Below are positions 8,501 to 18,915 of a stretch of 64,000 bases of DNA, piece after piece. A program made the position numbers and the translations under genes. Location of the stretch: assembly GCF_035944375.1 (NCBI RefSeq), contig NZ_DASZBE010000041.1; one strand, 5' to 3'. This DNA comes from Allobosea sp035944375 (GTDB lineage Bacteria > Pseudomonadota > Alphaproteobacteria > Rhizobiales > Beijerinckiaceae). The notes under the pieces were generated by a model. It saw only the letters and a program-made list of their open reading frames with translations. It was not told the DNA's origin and ran no database searches. Position 1 is the first letter of the stretch, and each line of letters begins with the position of its first letter.

Positions 8501-8574
8501 TGGAGCGGGTACCGGGAATCGAACCCGGGTATTCAGCTTGGAAGGCTGCTGCTCTACCATTGAGCTACACCCGC
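8501..8574 (-). tRNA. tRNA-Gly (UCC)
   Basis: On the minus strand the acceptor arm GCGGGTG begins at 8574 and the gene ends with an encoded CCA at 8501. The D-arm reads GCTCAATGGTAGAGC, the anticodon loop is CTTCCAA (anticodon UCC), and the T-arm has CGGGTTCGATTCCCG. It separates the low-GC DUF3644 gene from the metal ATPase genes. Confidence 0.95.
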
Positions 8575-8608
8575 GCTGCCCTCGAAATTCCCCAGCGGCG
8601 GCCAGAAG

Positions 8609-11002
8609 TCAACCCGTCGCGAGCGCCGGCCTGCCGCTTTCGAGCAAGGCAGCAGAGGGCGCCTGCGCCTCCCCGCGGAAATAGCCGAGCAGCCGCAGCG
8701 CGTTGAGCGTGACCAGCACGGTCCCGCCGGTGTCGGCGAGGATCGCGACCCACAGCCCCGTCGCGCCGATGATGGTGGTGACGAGGAACAGCGCCTTCAG
8801 GCCAAGCGCCAGCGCGATGTTCTGGCGGATATTGGCCATCGTCGCCCGCGCCAGCCCGATCAGCGCCGGCACGTCGCCGACGCGGTCATGCAGCAGCGCC
8901 GCATCGGCGGCCTCGATCGCGACGCGCGTGCCCGAGCCCATGGCGATGCCGACCTGCGCGCTGGCCAGCGCCGGCGCGTCGTTGATGCCGTCGCCAACCA
9001 TGGCGACGCGGCCGCTACGAGCGAGTTCGGCCACCGCCTTCGCCTTGTCGGCGGGCAGCATCCCGGCGGTGACCGCGACGCCGAGCGCCTCGCCGACCGC
9101 CCCTGCTGCGCGCGGGTTGTCGCCGGTCAGCATCAGCGGGCGGATACCCATGGTGATGAGCCGGCCGATCGCCGCCGCCGCATCCGGCCGCGGCTCGTCG
9201 CGCAGTGCCAGGAGCCCCACGGCCCGCGCCGCGCTCACAACGACGACGACGGTCTTGCCCTCGCCTTCGAGCCGGTCGATCGCCGTCAGCGCCGCCTCCG
9301 GCAGAGGCGCCCAGGCGGCGGCGTGGCGCGGCGCGCCGACGAAGACGGCCGCCTCCCCGATCGTCCCGGCCATGCCCTTGCCCGGCACGGCCGCGACATC
9401 CTCCGCCGTAACGAGGGTCACCGCCTCCGCCTCGGCCCGCGCGACGATGGCCGCCGCGAGCGGATGGCTGGAGCGCCGCTCGACCGCCGCCGCCAGCGCG
9501 AGAACCTGCGGCGCACCGCCCTCCAGCGCCACGACATCGGTGACGACGGGGCGGCCGATCGTCAGCGTGCCCGTCTTGTCGAAGGCGACGGTGTCGACGC
9601 CCGCCAGCGCCTCGATCACCGCCCCGCCCTTGATCAGGAGCCCGCGCCGCGCCGCCGTGGCGAGGCTGGAGGCGATCGCGGCGGGAACCGAGATCACCAG
9701 CGCGCAGGGGCAGCCGATCAGCAGCAAAGCGAGCCCGCGATAGATCCACTCGCCCCAGGCGCCGCCTGCGACCAGCGGCGGCAGCACTGCGACCAGCAGC
9801 GACAGCCCGACGATGAAGGGCATGTAGATCCGCGAGAAGCGGTCGATGAAGCGTTCGGTCGGCGCCTTGGCGTCCTGCGCCTCGGCGACGAGCGCGACGA
9901 TGCGCGCGATCATCGTGTCCTGCGCCGCGCGGCCGACACGGACCGTCAATGCGGCCTCGTGATTGACCGTGCCGGCGAAAACCTCCGAACCGGGCTCCTT
10001 GGCCTTGGGCATCGATTCACCGGTGATCGGCGCCTCGTCGACGCTGGAGGTGCCCGTCAGCACGGTGCCATCGGCCGGGATGCGGTCGCCCGGGCGCACC
10101 AGCACGGTCTGGCCGATGCGCAGGGTCTCGGCCGCCACCTCGCGGATGGTGCCCCCCTCCTCGAGCCAGGCGGTCTGCGGCACCAGCGCGGCGAGCGAGC
10201 GGATGCCGGAGCGCGCCTTCTCGGCGGCGACGCCCTCCAGAACCTCGCCGACGGCAAACAGGAAGACGACGATGGCCGCCTCCTCCGCCGCGCCGATGAC
10301 GAGCGCGCCGGCCACCGCGATCGTCATCAGCATCTCGATGGTGAAGGGCGCACCGGCCCGTGCCGAGACGATGGCCCGGCGCGCCACCGGAGCCGCCGCG
10401 ATCAGGCTGGCTGCGATGAAGAGCGGGTCATGCCAGCCCTGCGCGAGCGCGCTGACGAGATAGGCCAGCGCGACCAGCGCGCCAGAGGCGATGGCGAGCC
10501 GGCCCTTGGCCTGGCGCCACCAGGCGGCCGGTGCCTCGCGCCGCAGCGGGGCGACTTGCGTCGCTGCCAGCCGACTCGGCTTGTAGCCCAGCGACGCGAT
10601 CCGGCTCTCGATCGCATCGGGCCAGGTCAGCCCCTCGTCGAGGCGCAGCGCCAGGGTCTCCTTGGTGACGGAAATGCGGATGTCGGAGACGCCCGGCAGG
10701 CGCTCCAGCGCGGCGCGGAGGGTCTGGGCGCAGTTGCCGCAATCCATGCCCTGCACCTGCCAGAGCAGCGCGCCTGACTCATCCTCCGGCAATGCGTCGG
10801 CCGCTGGCGCCGCATGCGGATGACCTTGGGCATGGTCGTAATCATGGCCGCAGCCCGGGCCGTGGCGATGCGGGGCGATCGCGGCCGCAGCGGGAGGCGG
10901 GGCGTGATCATGGCCGCCGCAGCAGGCGGAGCCGCAGGAGGCAGGCACCGCAGCGACGGCGTCAGGGACCTTCGTGGCGACAGCGGAATCGGGTTGGGAC
11001 AT
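8609..11002 (-). CDS. zntA: Zn/Cd/Pb-exporting P1B-type ATPase
   Basis: 797 residues. The N-terminus is rich in His and Cys (CGSACCGGHDH, HRHGPGCGHDYDHAQGHPH) and is followed by one HMA domain with GMDCGNC (85-91). The core has the actuator TGES near 327, the transport motif CPC (431-433), the phosphorylated Asp475 in DKTGT, a SSHP motif near 512, and GDGINDAP. The last membrane helices carry GLKALFLV and ADTGGT, matching the Lys and Asp that set Zn2+/Cd2+/Pb2+ specificity in ZntA. It should export divalent soft metals across the inner membrane. The promoter at 11038-11068 has the 19-bp spacing of MerR-family control. The Cu ATPase gene lies upstream on the same strand. Confidence 0.9.
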   Translation of the reverse strand: MSQPDSAVATKVPDAVAAVPASCGSACCGGHDHAPPPAAAAIAPHRHGPGCGHDYDHAQGHPHAAPAADALPEDESGALLWQVQGMDCGNCAQTLRAALERLPGVSDIRISVTKETLALRLDEGLTWPDAIESRIASLGYKPSRLAATQVAPLRREAPAAWWRQAKGRLAIASGALVALAYLVSALAQGWHDPLFIAASLIAAAPVARRAIVSARAGAPFTIEMLMTIAVAGALVIGAAEEAAIVVFLFAVGEVLEGVAAEKARSGIRSLAALVPQTAWLEEGGTIREVAAETLRIGQTVLVRPGDRIPADGTVLTGTSSVDEAPITGESMPKAKEPGSEVFAGTVNHEAALTVRVGRAAQDTMIARIVALVAEAQDAKAPTERFIDRFSRIYMPFIVGLSLLVAVLPPLVAGGAWGEWIYRGLALLLIGCPCALVISVPAAIASSLATAARRGLLIKGGAVIEALAGVDTVAFDKTGTLTIGRPVVTDVVALEGGAPQVLALAAAVERRSSHPLAAAIVARAEAEAVTLVTAEDVAAVPGKGMAGTIGEAAVFVGAPRHAAAWAPLPEAALTAIDRLEGEGKTVVVVVSAARAVGLLALRDEPRPDAAAAIGRLITMGIRPLMLTGDNPRAAGAVGEALGVAVTAGMLPADKAKAVAELARSGRVAMVGDGINDAPALASAQVGIAMGSGTRVAIEAADAALLHDRVGDVPALIGLARATMANIRQNIALALGLKALFLVTTIIGATGLWVAILADTGGTVLVTLNALRLLGYFRGEAQAPSAALLESGRPALATG

Positions 11003-11037
11003 GGGGCACCGGGCGTCGTGAATCGCGAACCGGCCAG

Positions 11038-11068
11038 ACCCTACTTCCTGTAGCCACTAGAGGTTCAA
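11038..11068 (-). promoter_or_regulatory. MerR-family type promoter/operator before zntA
   Basis: Read on the minus strand: -35 TTGAAC (11063-11068), a 19-bp spacer, and -10 TAGGGT (11038-11043). The spacer holds an imperfect dyad, CCTCTAG / CTACAGG, about the centre. Long spacers with such a dyad are the hallmark of promoters activated by ZntR/CadR/PbrR-like MerR regulators. No MerR gene is in the window. Confidence 0.75.
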
Positions 11069-11088
11069 GCACCTTTTTAGAGCCGCGC

Positions 11089-13602
<2,514 letters not shown>

Positions 13603-13634
13603 CGGCTCAGGCTCCGGCTGTCGCGTCAGAACCG

Positions 13635-13665
13635 GAGATGGGGCTTCCCATCATGGGAAGGTCAA
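13635..13665 (-). promoter_or_regulatory. CueR-type promoter/operator before copA
   Basis: Read on the minus strand: -35 TTGACC (13660-13665), a 19-bp spacer, and a weak -10 CATCTC (13635-13640). Between them lies a perfect 17-bp palindrome, CTTCCCAT-G-ATGGGAAG (13644-13660), close to the classical CueR box. A copper-sensing MerR regulator encoded elsewhere is the likely activator. Confidence 0.8.
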
Positions 13666-13686
13666 GGGGCGGACGGCAGATATCCG

Positions 13687-14514
13687 TCAGGTGATGCGGC
13701 GCACGCTGGCGGCGATCTCTTCGGGCTCGAACAGCCGCTTCCAGTCCGGCTTCAGGATCGTGTCCTTGCCGAAGACGATCGCCTTGTTGCAGGCGTCCGA
13801 GAACACACCCTGCACCTGCTCGAAGGTGACGGCGGCGAGGATGTTCATATGGCCGAGCAGGAAGTCGCGCGCCGCCTCGCGCGGGACGCCCCGGGCGATG
13901 GCCTCCTCCATCGCCTCGCGCATCGCGTCGAGCAGCGTGGCGCAGACGGTCTCCGACAGGCCTGGCTCCAGGATCGCCATCTGCTCGACCGTGACGCGGT
14001 GCGAGCGCATCACGGGCGCCCAGATCGCCCGCGCGACCTCTTCGCCGAGCGCATAATGCTCTTCAGGCCCCTGCATCAACGCGTTGACGATGTGCTGCTT
14101 CGCCGCGATCCCGCCGAAATGGTCGGCCTTGGCGGCCGGGTCGGTCTCGTCGTTGAAGATCGGCGGGTGGCAGGGATGGGTGACGAAATAGGTGATGTCG
14201 GCCCGCTCCGGCAGATGCCCGGCATGGGGGGCGGCGGCGTCGAGGATCACCACGATCGTGCCCGAGGCCAGTTTCGGCAGCAGCGTCGTCGCCACAGCGC
14301 CGACATGGGTGTCCGGAACGGCCAGCACGACCACCTCCGCCCCTGCGATCGCCTCCTCGGCCTTGAGGCAGTCGAGCCCGAAGGCGGCGCGCACCCGCTC
14401 CTGCCCGGCCGGGCTGACCTCGACCGGCCGCATCGTGAAACGCGAGGCGGCGAGATTACGGCCCAGCCGCATGCCCATCTTGCCGCCGGCACCGAACAGA
14501 GCCACCACCGTCAT
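13687..14514 (-). CDS. NAD(P)-binding dehydrogenase with PGDH_C domain
   Basis: 275 residues. The N-terminal Rossmann motif is VALFGAGGKMGMRLGRNLA, followed by EVVVLAVPDTHVG. The C-terminal half (from about residue 125) begins FVTHPCHPPIFNDET and continues with helices typical of the 'phosphogluconate dehydrogenase C-terminal' (PGDH_C) family. D-apionate oxidoisomerase (ApnO) belongs to this group, so sugar-acid oxidation is possible, but no partner sugar-acid genes are nearby. The coding strand runs with the downstream copA. The ATG at 14514 follows GAAGGAAAATGC-type sequence, which supports this start. Confidence 0.7.
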   Translation of the reverse strand: MTVVALFGAGGKMGMRLGRNLAASRFTMRPVEVSPAGQERVRAAFGLDCLKAEEAIAGAEVVVLAVPDTHVGAVATTLLPKLASGTIVVILDAAAPHAGHLPERADITYFVTHPCHPPIFNDETDPAAKADHFGGIAAKQHIVNALMQGPEEHYALGEEVARAIWAPVMRSHRVTVEQMAILEPGLSETVCATLLDAMREAMEEAIARGVPREAARDFLLGHMNILAAVTFEQVQGVFSDACNKAIVFGKDTILKPDWKRLFEPEEIAASVRRIT

Positions 14515-14573
14515 TCAGCATTTTCCTTCATGGGCCCGTCAGCACTGAGGCGCCATCAGTCATGCGCCACATC

Positions 14574-15611
14574 TCAGCGCAGCGGCGGCGCATAGAGCAC
14601 GCCGCCCATGCTCCAGAGCTGGTTGAGCCCGCGCGGGATGGCGAGCTTGGAGCCGGTCCCGAGATTGCGCTCATAGATCTCGGCATAGTTGCCGCCCGCC
14701 CGCACGGCCTTGACCGCCCAGTCGGGATCGAGCCCCAGCGCCTTGCCGAACCCGCCCTCGGCGCCGGTGAAGCGGCGCACATCGGGCTTCTGCGAGGCCA
14801 GCGCGGCCGGAAGGGTGCTGGAGGAGATGCCCAGTTCCTCGGCGTTGATCAGGGCGAAGTTCACCCATTTGACGACGGTGAACCAGGCGAAATCGTCGCT
14901 GCGCACGACCGGGCCGAGCGGCTCCTTCGAGATCACGTCCGGCAGCACGATCGCCTCGCCCGGCTTGGCCAGCCTCAGCCTCTCGCCATAGAGCGCCGAC
15001 TGGTCGCGGGTCAGCACGTCGCATTGCCCGGCCTCGAAGGCCTTGAAGGCCTCGGCCGAACTGCCGAAGGGCTTTTCCTCATAGGTGAGGGAGTTCGCCC
15101 GGAAGAAGTCGGCGAGATTGGCCTGCGTGGTCGTGCCGGTTTCGACGCAGATCTTCGCCTTGTCGAGGGCCAGCGCCCCGTCGACGCCCAGCGCCCGCTT
15201 CGCCAGGAAGCCCTGCCCGTCGTGATAGGTGATGCCGGCGAAGGCGAGGCCGAGTTCCGCCTCACGCCCGAGCGTCCAGGTCGAGTTCCGCGAGAGCAGG
15301 TCGACCTTCGCCGCCTTGAGCGCGTCGAAGCGCTCGCTCGCCGAGAGCGGCGTGAAGCTGACCTTCTGCGGATCGCCCAGCACGGCGGCCGCCAGCGCCC
15401 GGCAGAAATCGACGTCGAAGCCCGACCACGCCCCCTGCCCGTCCTTGGCGGAGAAGCCGTTCAGGCCCTCGCTGACGCCGCATTGGAGGACGCCGCGCTG
15501 CTTGACCGTCGCCAGGGTGCTGGCGGTGGCCGGCAGCGCGAGCGCCGCTGTGGACGCGACCGCTGCGACGAGCCCGAGCGTGAACCGGCGAAGCGATGAG
15601 ACCTGCGACAT
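14574..15611 (-). CDS. Amino-acid ABC transporter substrate-binding protein (AapJ/BztA-like)
   Basis: 345 residues with a Sec signal peptide (about 1-30, ending LPATAS). The mature protein is a family-3 solute-binding protein: TLATVKQRGVLQCGVSEGL, GFSAKDGQGAWSGFDVDFCRALAAAV, DLLSRNSTWTLGREAELGL, GSSAEAFKAFEAGQCDVLTRDQSALYGERL. That pattern is the general L-amino-acid (AapJ/BztA) type, which binds amino acids in the periplasm for the AapQMP permease. No permease or ATPase gene is adjacent, so this is an orphan copy. It may serve an importer encoded elsewhere. Confidence 0.88.
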   Translation of the reverse strand: MSQVSSLRRFTLGLVAAVASTAALALPATASTLATVKQRGVLQCGVSEGLNGFSAKDGQGAWSGFDVDFCRALAAAVLGDPQKVSFTPLSASERFDALKAAKVDLLSRNSTWTLGREAELGLAFAGITYHDGQGFLAKRALGVDGALALDKAKICVETGTTTQANLADFFRANSLTYEEKPFGSSAEAFKAFEAGQCDVLTRDQSALYGERLRLAKPGEAIVLPDVISKEPLGPVVRSDDFAWFTVVKWVNFALINAEELGISSSTLPAALASQKPDVRRFTGAEGGFGKALGLDPDWAVKAVRAGGNYAEIYERNLGTGSKLAIPRGLNQLWSMGGVLYAPPLR

Positions 15612-15650
15612 GACGTTCCCCCTGGCCTGTGGTCTCGGCGTACCCGCGCG

Positions 15651-16286
15651 CTACAGCGTCGCCTGATGACGGATGATCACCTTGGTCCCGAGCGGCACCC
15701 GCTCGTAGAGATCCGCGATGTCGCCATTGGCGAGACGGAAGCAGCCGGAGGAAATCGCCTCGCCGATCGTCTCGGGCTGGTTGGTGCCGTGGATGCGGAA
15801 CACGGTCGAGCCGAGATAGAGCGCCCGCGCGCCCATCGGATTGCCGGGGCCGCCCGCCATGAAGCGCGGCAGATAGGGCTGCCGCTGCAGCATCTCCGGC
15901 GGCGGCCGCCAGTCCGGCCATTCCGCCTTGCGGCTGACCTGCACCAGACCCGACCACTGGAAGCCCTCGCGGCCGACACCGATGCCGTAGCGCAGTGCAC
16001 GGCCATTGCCCTGCACGACATAGAGGAAGCGCTCGGCCGAATGGATGACGACGGTGCCGGGCGCCTCGTTCGATCGGAACAGCACCATCTGGCGGGCGTA
16101 GGGCCCTTCCGTGATGCTGACCTCCTCGGTGGAGACCCGGCCCGGCTCGTCGCCGATATCCATCGTCTGCTGGACAGCGGCAGGCGGGCGCGGCTGGGCC
16201 AGGCCCGGCTGCGACAGGGCGAACAAGGCCGCCAGAATCGCGGCGCTGCGCAGCAGGCGGACCGAAAGCGTGGTCGATGTCGTCAT
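15651..16286 (-). CDS. Exported L,D-transpeptidase (YkuD domain)
   Basis: The frame reaches 16334, but the ATG at 16286 has GGAGG at the right distance and directly precedes the signal peptide (RLLRSAAILAALFALSQPGLAQ). The YkuD catalytic domain spans about residues 80-210 of the mature region, with FRIHGTNQPETIG and the active-site SSGCFRL, so the His and Cys are present. Such enzymes make 3-3 crosslinks in peptidoglycan or attach proteins to it, in the periplasm. 'MAGGPGNPMGARALYLG' is also typical of the family. It appears to be a single gene. Confidence 0.9.
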   Translation of the reverse strand: MTTSTTLSVRLLRSAAILAALFALSQPGLAQPRPPAAVQQTMDIGDEPGRVSTEEVSITEGPYARQMVLFRSNEAPGTVVIHSAERFLYVVQGNGRALRYGIGVGREGFQWSGLVQVSRKAEWPDWRPPPEMLQRQPYLPRFMAGGPGNPMGARALYLGSTVFRIHGTNQPETIGEAISSGCFRLANGDIADLYERVPLGTKVIIRHQATL

Positions 16287-16302
16287 GAGCGGCCTCCTTC
16301 CG

Positions 16303-16809
16303 TCAGCGGCAGCGTACATAGATGAAGGTGCCATAGCGGCGATGCGCGTCGGGATCGACGAAGCGCATCACCAGCATCGAGTCGGACGCGGACAGGATCT
16401 CGCGGTCCTGGAGATCGCCGGGCGGCGCCTCGAAGCCGAGGAAGTTGCGCCCGCCGGGCCCGCCCTTGAGCTTGAGCTCGTAGAGCTTGGCGTCGTCGGC
16501 GACATGCATCATCACGCCGTCGCGCGGCCCCTTGCTGATGACATAGGGCTGGTTGCAGGCCGCCTTGGCCTGCGCCTCCGTCCGTTGGCGATCCTTCTCG
16601 TTGTGGAAGGACGCGATGCCCCATCGCCCGATCACCGTGTCGACGCTGATCGTGCTCGGCGCCGCCGCGGAGGCGACGACCTGCGCCTGCGGCGCCCGAG
16701 GCTCGTCGGCCCCCGACAGGCAGCCGCCGAGCCCTGCGGCGAGCACCAGGGCGGCGCTGGTGGACAGGGGCGAAAGCCGCCATCTGTTCTTGACGTTGCT
16801 GGTCACCAT
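16303..16809 (-). CDS. Small lipoprotein of unknown function
   Basis: 168 residues with a lipoprotein signal: a hydrophobic run ending LAAGLGGC, with the lipidated Cys at residue 30. The mature part begins with a flexible Ala/Pro-rich stretch and then one compact domain (VDTVIGRWGIASFHNEKDRQR ... YGTFIYVRCR) with two further Cys residues that could pair. I cannot name the family. It lies 16 bases upstream of the L,D-transpeptidase start on the same strand, so the two envelope genes may be cotranscribed. Confidence 0.7.
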   Translation of the reverse strand: MVTSNVKNRWRLSPLSTSAALVLAAGLGGCLSGADEPRAPQAQVVASAAAPSTISVDTVIGRWGIASFHNEKDRQRTEAQAKAACNQPYVISKGPRDGVMMHVADDAKLYELKLKGGPGGRNFLGFEAPPGDLQDREILSASDSMLVMRFVDPDAHRRYGTFIYVRCR

Positions 16810-17330
16810 CCCCCGCTCCGCTCTGATCCCGGCGCTGTGCCGGCCCGGCCTTTACGGAAATAGGACATGGTTTCGGCACGAGGGCAATCATATCCGGCCC
16901 GCCAAGCGGGCGGCCTTTGCCCCGCGACTCGCATCGGCGCGCCCAACGCCCTGCATGGCCCAATCGTTCAATGCCACCCGGACGACGACGGCAAGGAACC
17001 ATGCGCGAGCCGCAGCCTCTCTGAGCAGAGGCCATCAGGTCGGCAGATCTTGCCGGGTCAACAGGAAGATTCTTCCCACCTAAGACTATGAAAATATTCG
17101 ATTATTTTGCATTTCATCGCGCCTGGTTTCGCCCTCTCCTCCGTTTCAGTTCCAGACACCCCTTTCAGGCACCGGGCCTGCAAGTGGTTTCTGGAGATTT
17201 CCGGACCATGAACGCCCAGGCATCGCATCTCGAATTCGTGCCACAATCGGTCTGCCCATCCCCGGCCCTGCTGCTCGCGCGCAGCACATCGGTTGCGGTA
17301 GGGGTGGAAAGGACGGAAGGCCGCCGACCG
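16810..17330. other. Intergenic region before the ECF sigma gene
   Basis: These 520 bases carry no gene I can support. An open frame in phase with the sigma factor reaches back to 17088 and has an in-frame ATG at 17208, but that extra N-terminus looks unlike sigma factors. A notably AT-rich block at about 17070-17125 is the likely location of the sigma-factor promoter. No operator was recognised. Confidence 0.5.
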
Positions 17331-17894
17331 ATGGATCGCGACGACGAACTGCTGGAGCTGATCACCGGCGGCGACGAGGGCGCCTTTCGGGAGTTGGTCG
17401 AGCGCCATGTCGACCGCGCCTATGCGCTGGCCCTGCGCATCCTGCGCAATGGCGCCGATGCCGAGGATGTCGTCCAGGACACGCTGCTGAAGATCTGGAG
17501 CCACCGCGGCAGCTGGCAGTCGGGCCGGGCGAAATTCTCGACCTGGCTCTACCGCGTCGTCACCAATCGCTGCCTCGACATGCGCCGCCGCCCGAAGACC
17601 GAGGGCATGGACGAGGCGCCGGAGATGGTCGACGCACAACCGGATGCGCTCACGACGCTTCAGCGTCACGAGGCCAGCGACCTGCTCGCCCGGGAGATGG
17701 AGCGCCTGCCGGACCAGCAGCGCGTCGCCCTGATCCTCTCCTACTACGACGACCTCAGCAACGCGCAGATCGCCGAGGTGATGGACACCACGGTCCAGGC
17801 GGTCGAATCCCTGCTGAAGCGCGGCCGCCAGCATCTGCGTCGCCAGCTCGACGGCGCACGGGCCGACATCTGCCGGACGTTTACCGGCAGTTAG
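17331..17894 (+). CDS. ECF-type RNA polymerase sigma factor
   Basis: From the ATG at 17331 (GGACGGAAGG upstream) the protein is 187 residues, the usual ECF length. Region 2 reads GAFRELVERHVDRAYALALRIL...DAEDVVQDTLLKIW; region 4 reads LPDQQRVALILSYYDDLSNAQIAEVMDTTVQAVESLLKRGRQHL. Longer starts at 17208 or 17088 are possible but add a non-conserved extension. There is no adjacent anti-sigma gene. The next gene downstream, 126 bases away on the same strand, is the flagellin, and the flagellar cluster follows. A role in controlling these flagellar genes is suggested by position only. Confidence 0.88.
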   Translation: MDRDDELLELITGGDEGAFRELVERHVDRAYALALRILRNGADAEDVVQDTLLKIWSHRGSWQSGRAKFSTWLYRVVTNRCLDMRRRPKTEGMDEAPEMVDAQPDALTTLQRHEASDLLAREMERLPDQQRVALILSYYDDLSNAQIAEVMDTTVQAVESLLKRGRQHLRRQLDGARADICRTFTGS

Positions 17895-18020
17895 CCATGA
17901 TCGTGGTCAATCCGGCCACGCGTGCCAGCCCCCGGCCCCTGCCCCGTTGAACGAAAAGGACGCAGCAAAGCGGCGTCCGCTCCCAAAAGGGGAGCTTCAC
18001 CGGAGCAAGGAGTAGCCGCC

Positions 18021-18848
18021 ATGGCTGTGATCTCGACCAATCTCGCCGCCAATTCGGCGGTCCGCTACCTGAACGCCAATTCCGCCGACCAGACCGCCTC
18101 GCTGTCGAAGCTGGCGAGCGGCTCGCGCATCGTCTCCGCCGCCGACGACGCCTCGGGCCTGGCGATCTCGACCCGCATCTCCTCGGACGTCACCGCCCTG
18201 ACCCAGGCCGCGACCAACGCCTCGCACGGCACCTCGATCCTGCAGACGGCCGATGGCGGCGCCTCCAACATCAGCGACATGCTCCAGCGCATGAAGGCGC
18301 TGGCCTCGCAGTCCGCCTCGGGCACGGTGACGGATTCCGAGCGCACCTACATTCAGGCCGAGTTCGCCCAGCTCGTCGAGGAAATCGACGGCATCGCCCA
18401 GAGCACGCGCTACAACGGCGAGAGCCTGCTCGACGGCACCAGCGACTTCTCGACCGGCATGGTCGTCGTGGTCGGTTCCGACGCCACCAGCGACACCATC
18501 ACCGTGACGATCGACGCCCTCACCTCCACCGAGCTCGGTGTGGACGCCTCGGACATCTCGACCCAGGCCGGCGCGACGACGGCGATCGCCGCGATCGATG
18601 CCGCGATCGACTCCGTCTCCAGCGCGCGGGCCAACATCGGCGCGCTCGAATCGCGCTTCGAGTTCCGCTCGAACACGATCGCGACCAGCATCGAGAACCT
18701 CGAAGCCGCCAATTCGGCGATCAAGGACGTCGACGTCGCAGCGGAATCGGCCAACCTCGCCTCGATCAAGGTCAAGACCCAGGCCGCCGTCGCCGCCGCG
18801 GCCCAGGCCAATTCGATGCCCCAGGAGCTGCTGAAGTTGCTGCAGTAA
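18021..18848 (+). CDS. fliC: Flagellin (short form)
   Basis: The ATG at 18021 has CAAGGAG upstream and starts MAVISTNLAANSAVRYLN, the classical flagellin N-terminus. The 275-residue product has the conserved D0/D1 segments at both ends (LSSGSRI-like LASGSRIVSAADDASGLAIS; LGALESRFEF-like NIGALESRFEFRSN; ending QELLKLLQ). Only about 80 residues lie between, so the exposed D2/D3 domains are almost absent. It is the filament subunit, exported by the flagellar type III system. A strong hairpin follows the stop and may separate its mRNA from fliD. Confidence 0.93.
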   Translation: MAVISTNLAANSAVRYLNANSADQTASLSKLASGSRIVSAADDASGLAISTRISSDVTALTQAATNASHGTSILQTADGGASNISDMLQRMKALASQSASGTVTDSERTYIQAEFAQLVEEIDGIAQSTRYNGESLLDGTSDFSTGMVVVVGSDATSDTITVTIDALTSTELGVDASDISTQAGATTAIAAIDAAIDSVSSARANIGALESRFEFRSNTIATSIENLEAANSAIKDVDVAAESANLASIKVKTQAAVAAAAQANSMPQELLKLLQ

Positions 18849-18860
18849 GCCCCGGGCGGC

Positions 18861-18894
18861 GGGGTGGGCCGGTTCTGGACAGCCGGCCCACCCC
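18861..18894 (+). terminator. Hairpin between flagellin and fliD
   Basis: A perfect 12-bp stem, GGGGTGGGCCGG (18861-18872) with CCGGCCCACCCC (18883-18894), encloses a 10-base loop. No U-run follows, so it is not a classical intrinsic terminator. It may stabilise the flagellin message or partly block read-through into fliD, letting the filament subunit be made in excess. Confidence 0.6.
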
Positions 18895-18915
18895 TCACAT
18901 CTTGCGGAGACGGCG

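Noticed and set aside
17088..17330. N-terminal extension of the ECF sigma factor
   Set aside because: Residues before the ATG at 17331 are not sigma-like, and the shorter form has the normal length and a ribosome site.
17895..18020. Sigma-54-like TGGCAC motif before the flagellin gene
   Set aside because: It is on the wrong strand and the GG-to-GC spacing does not fit.
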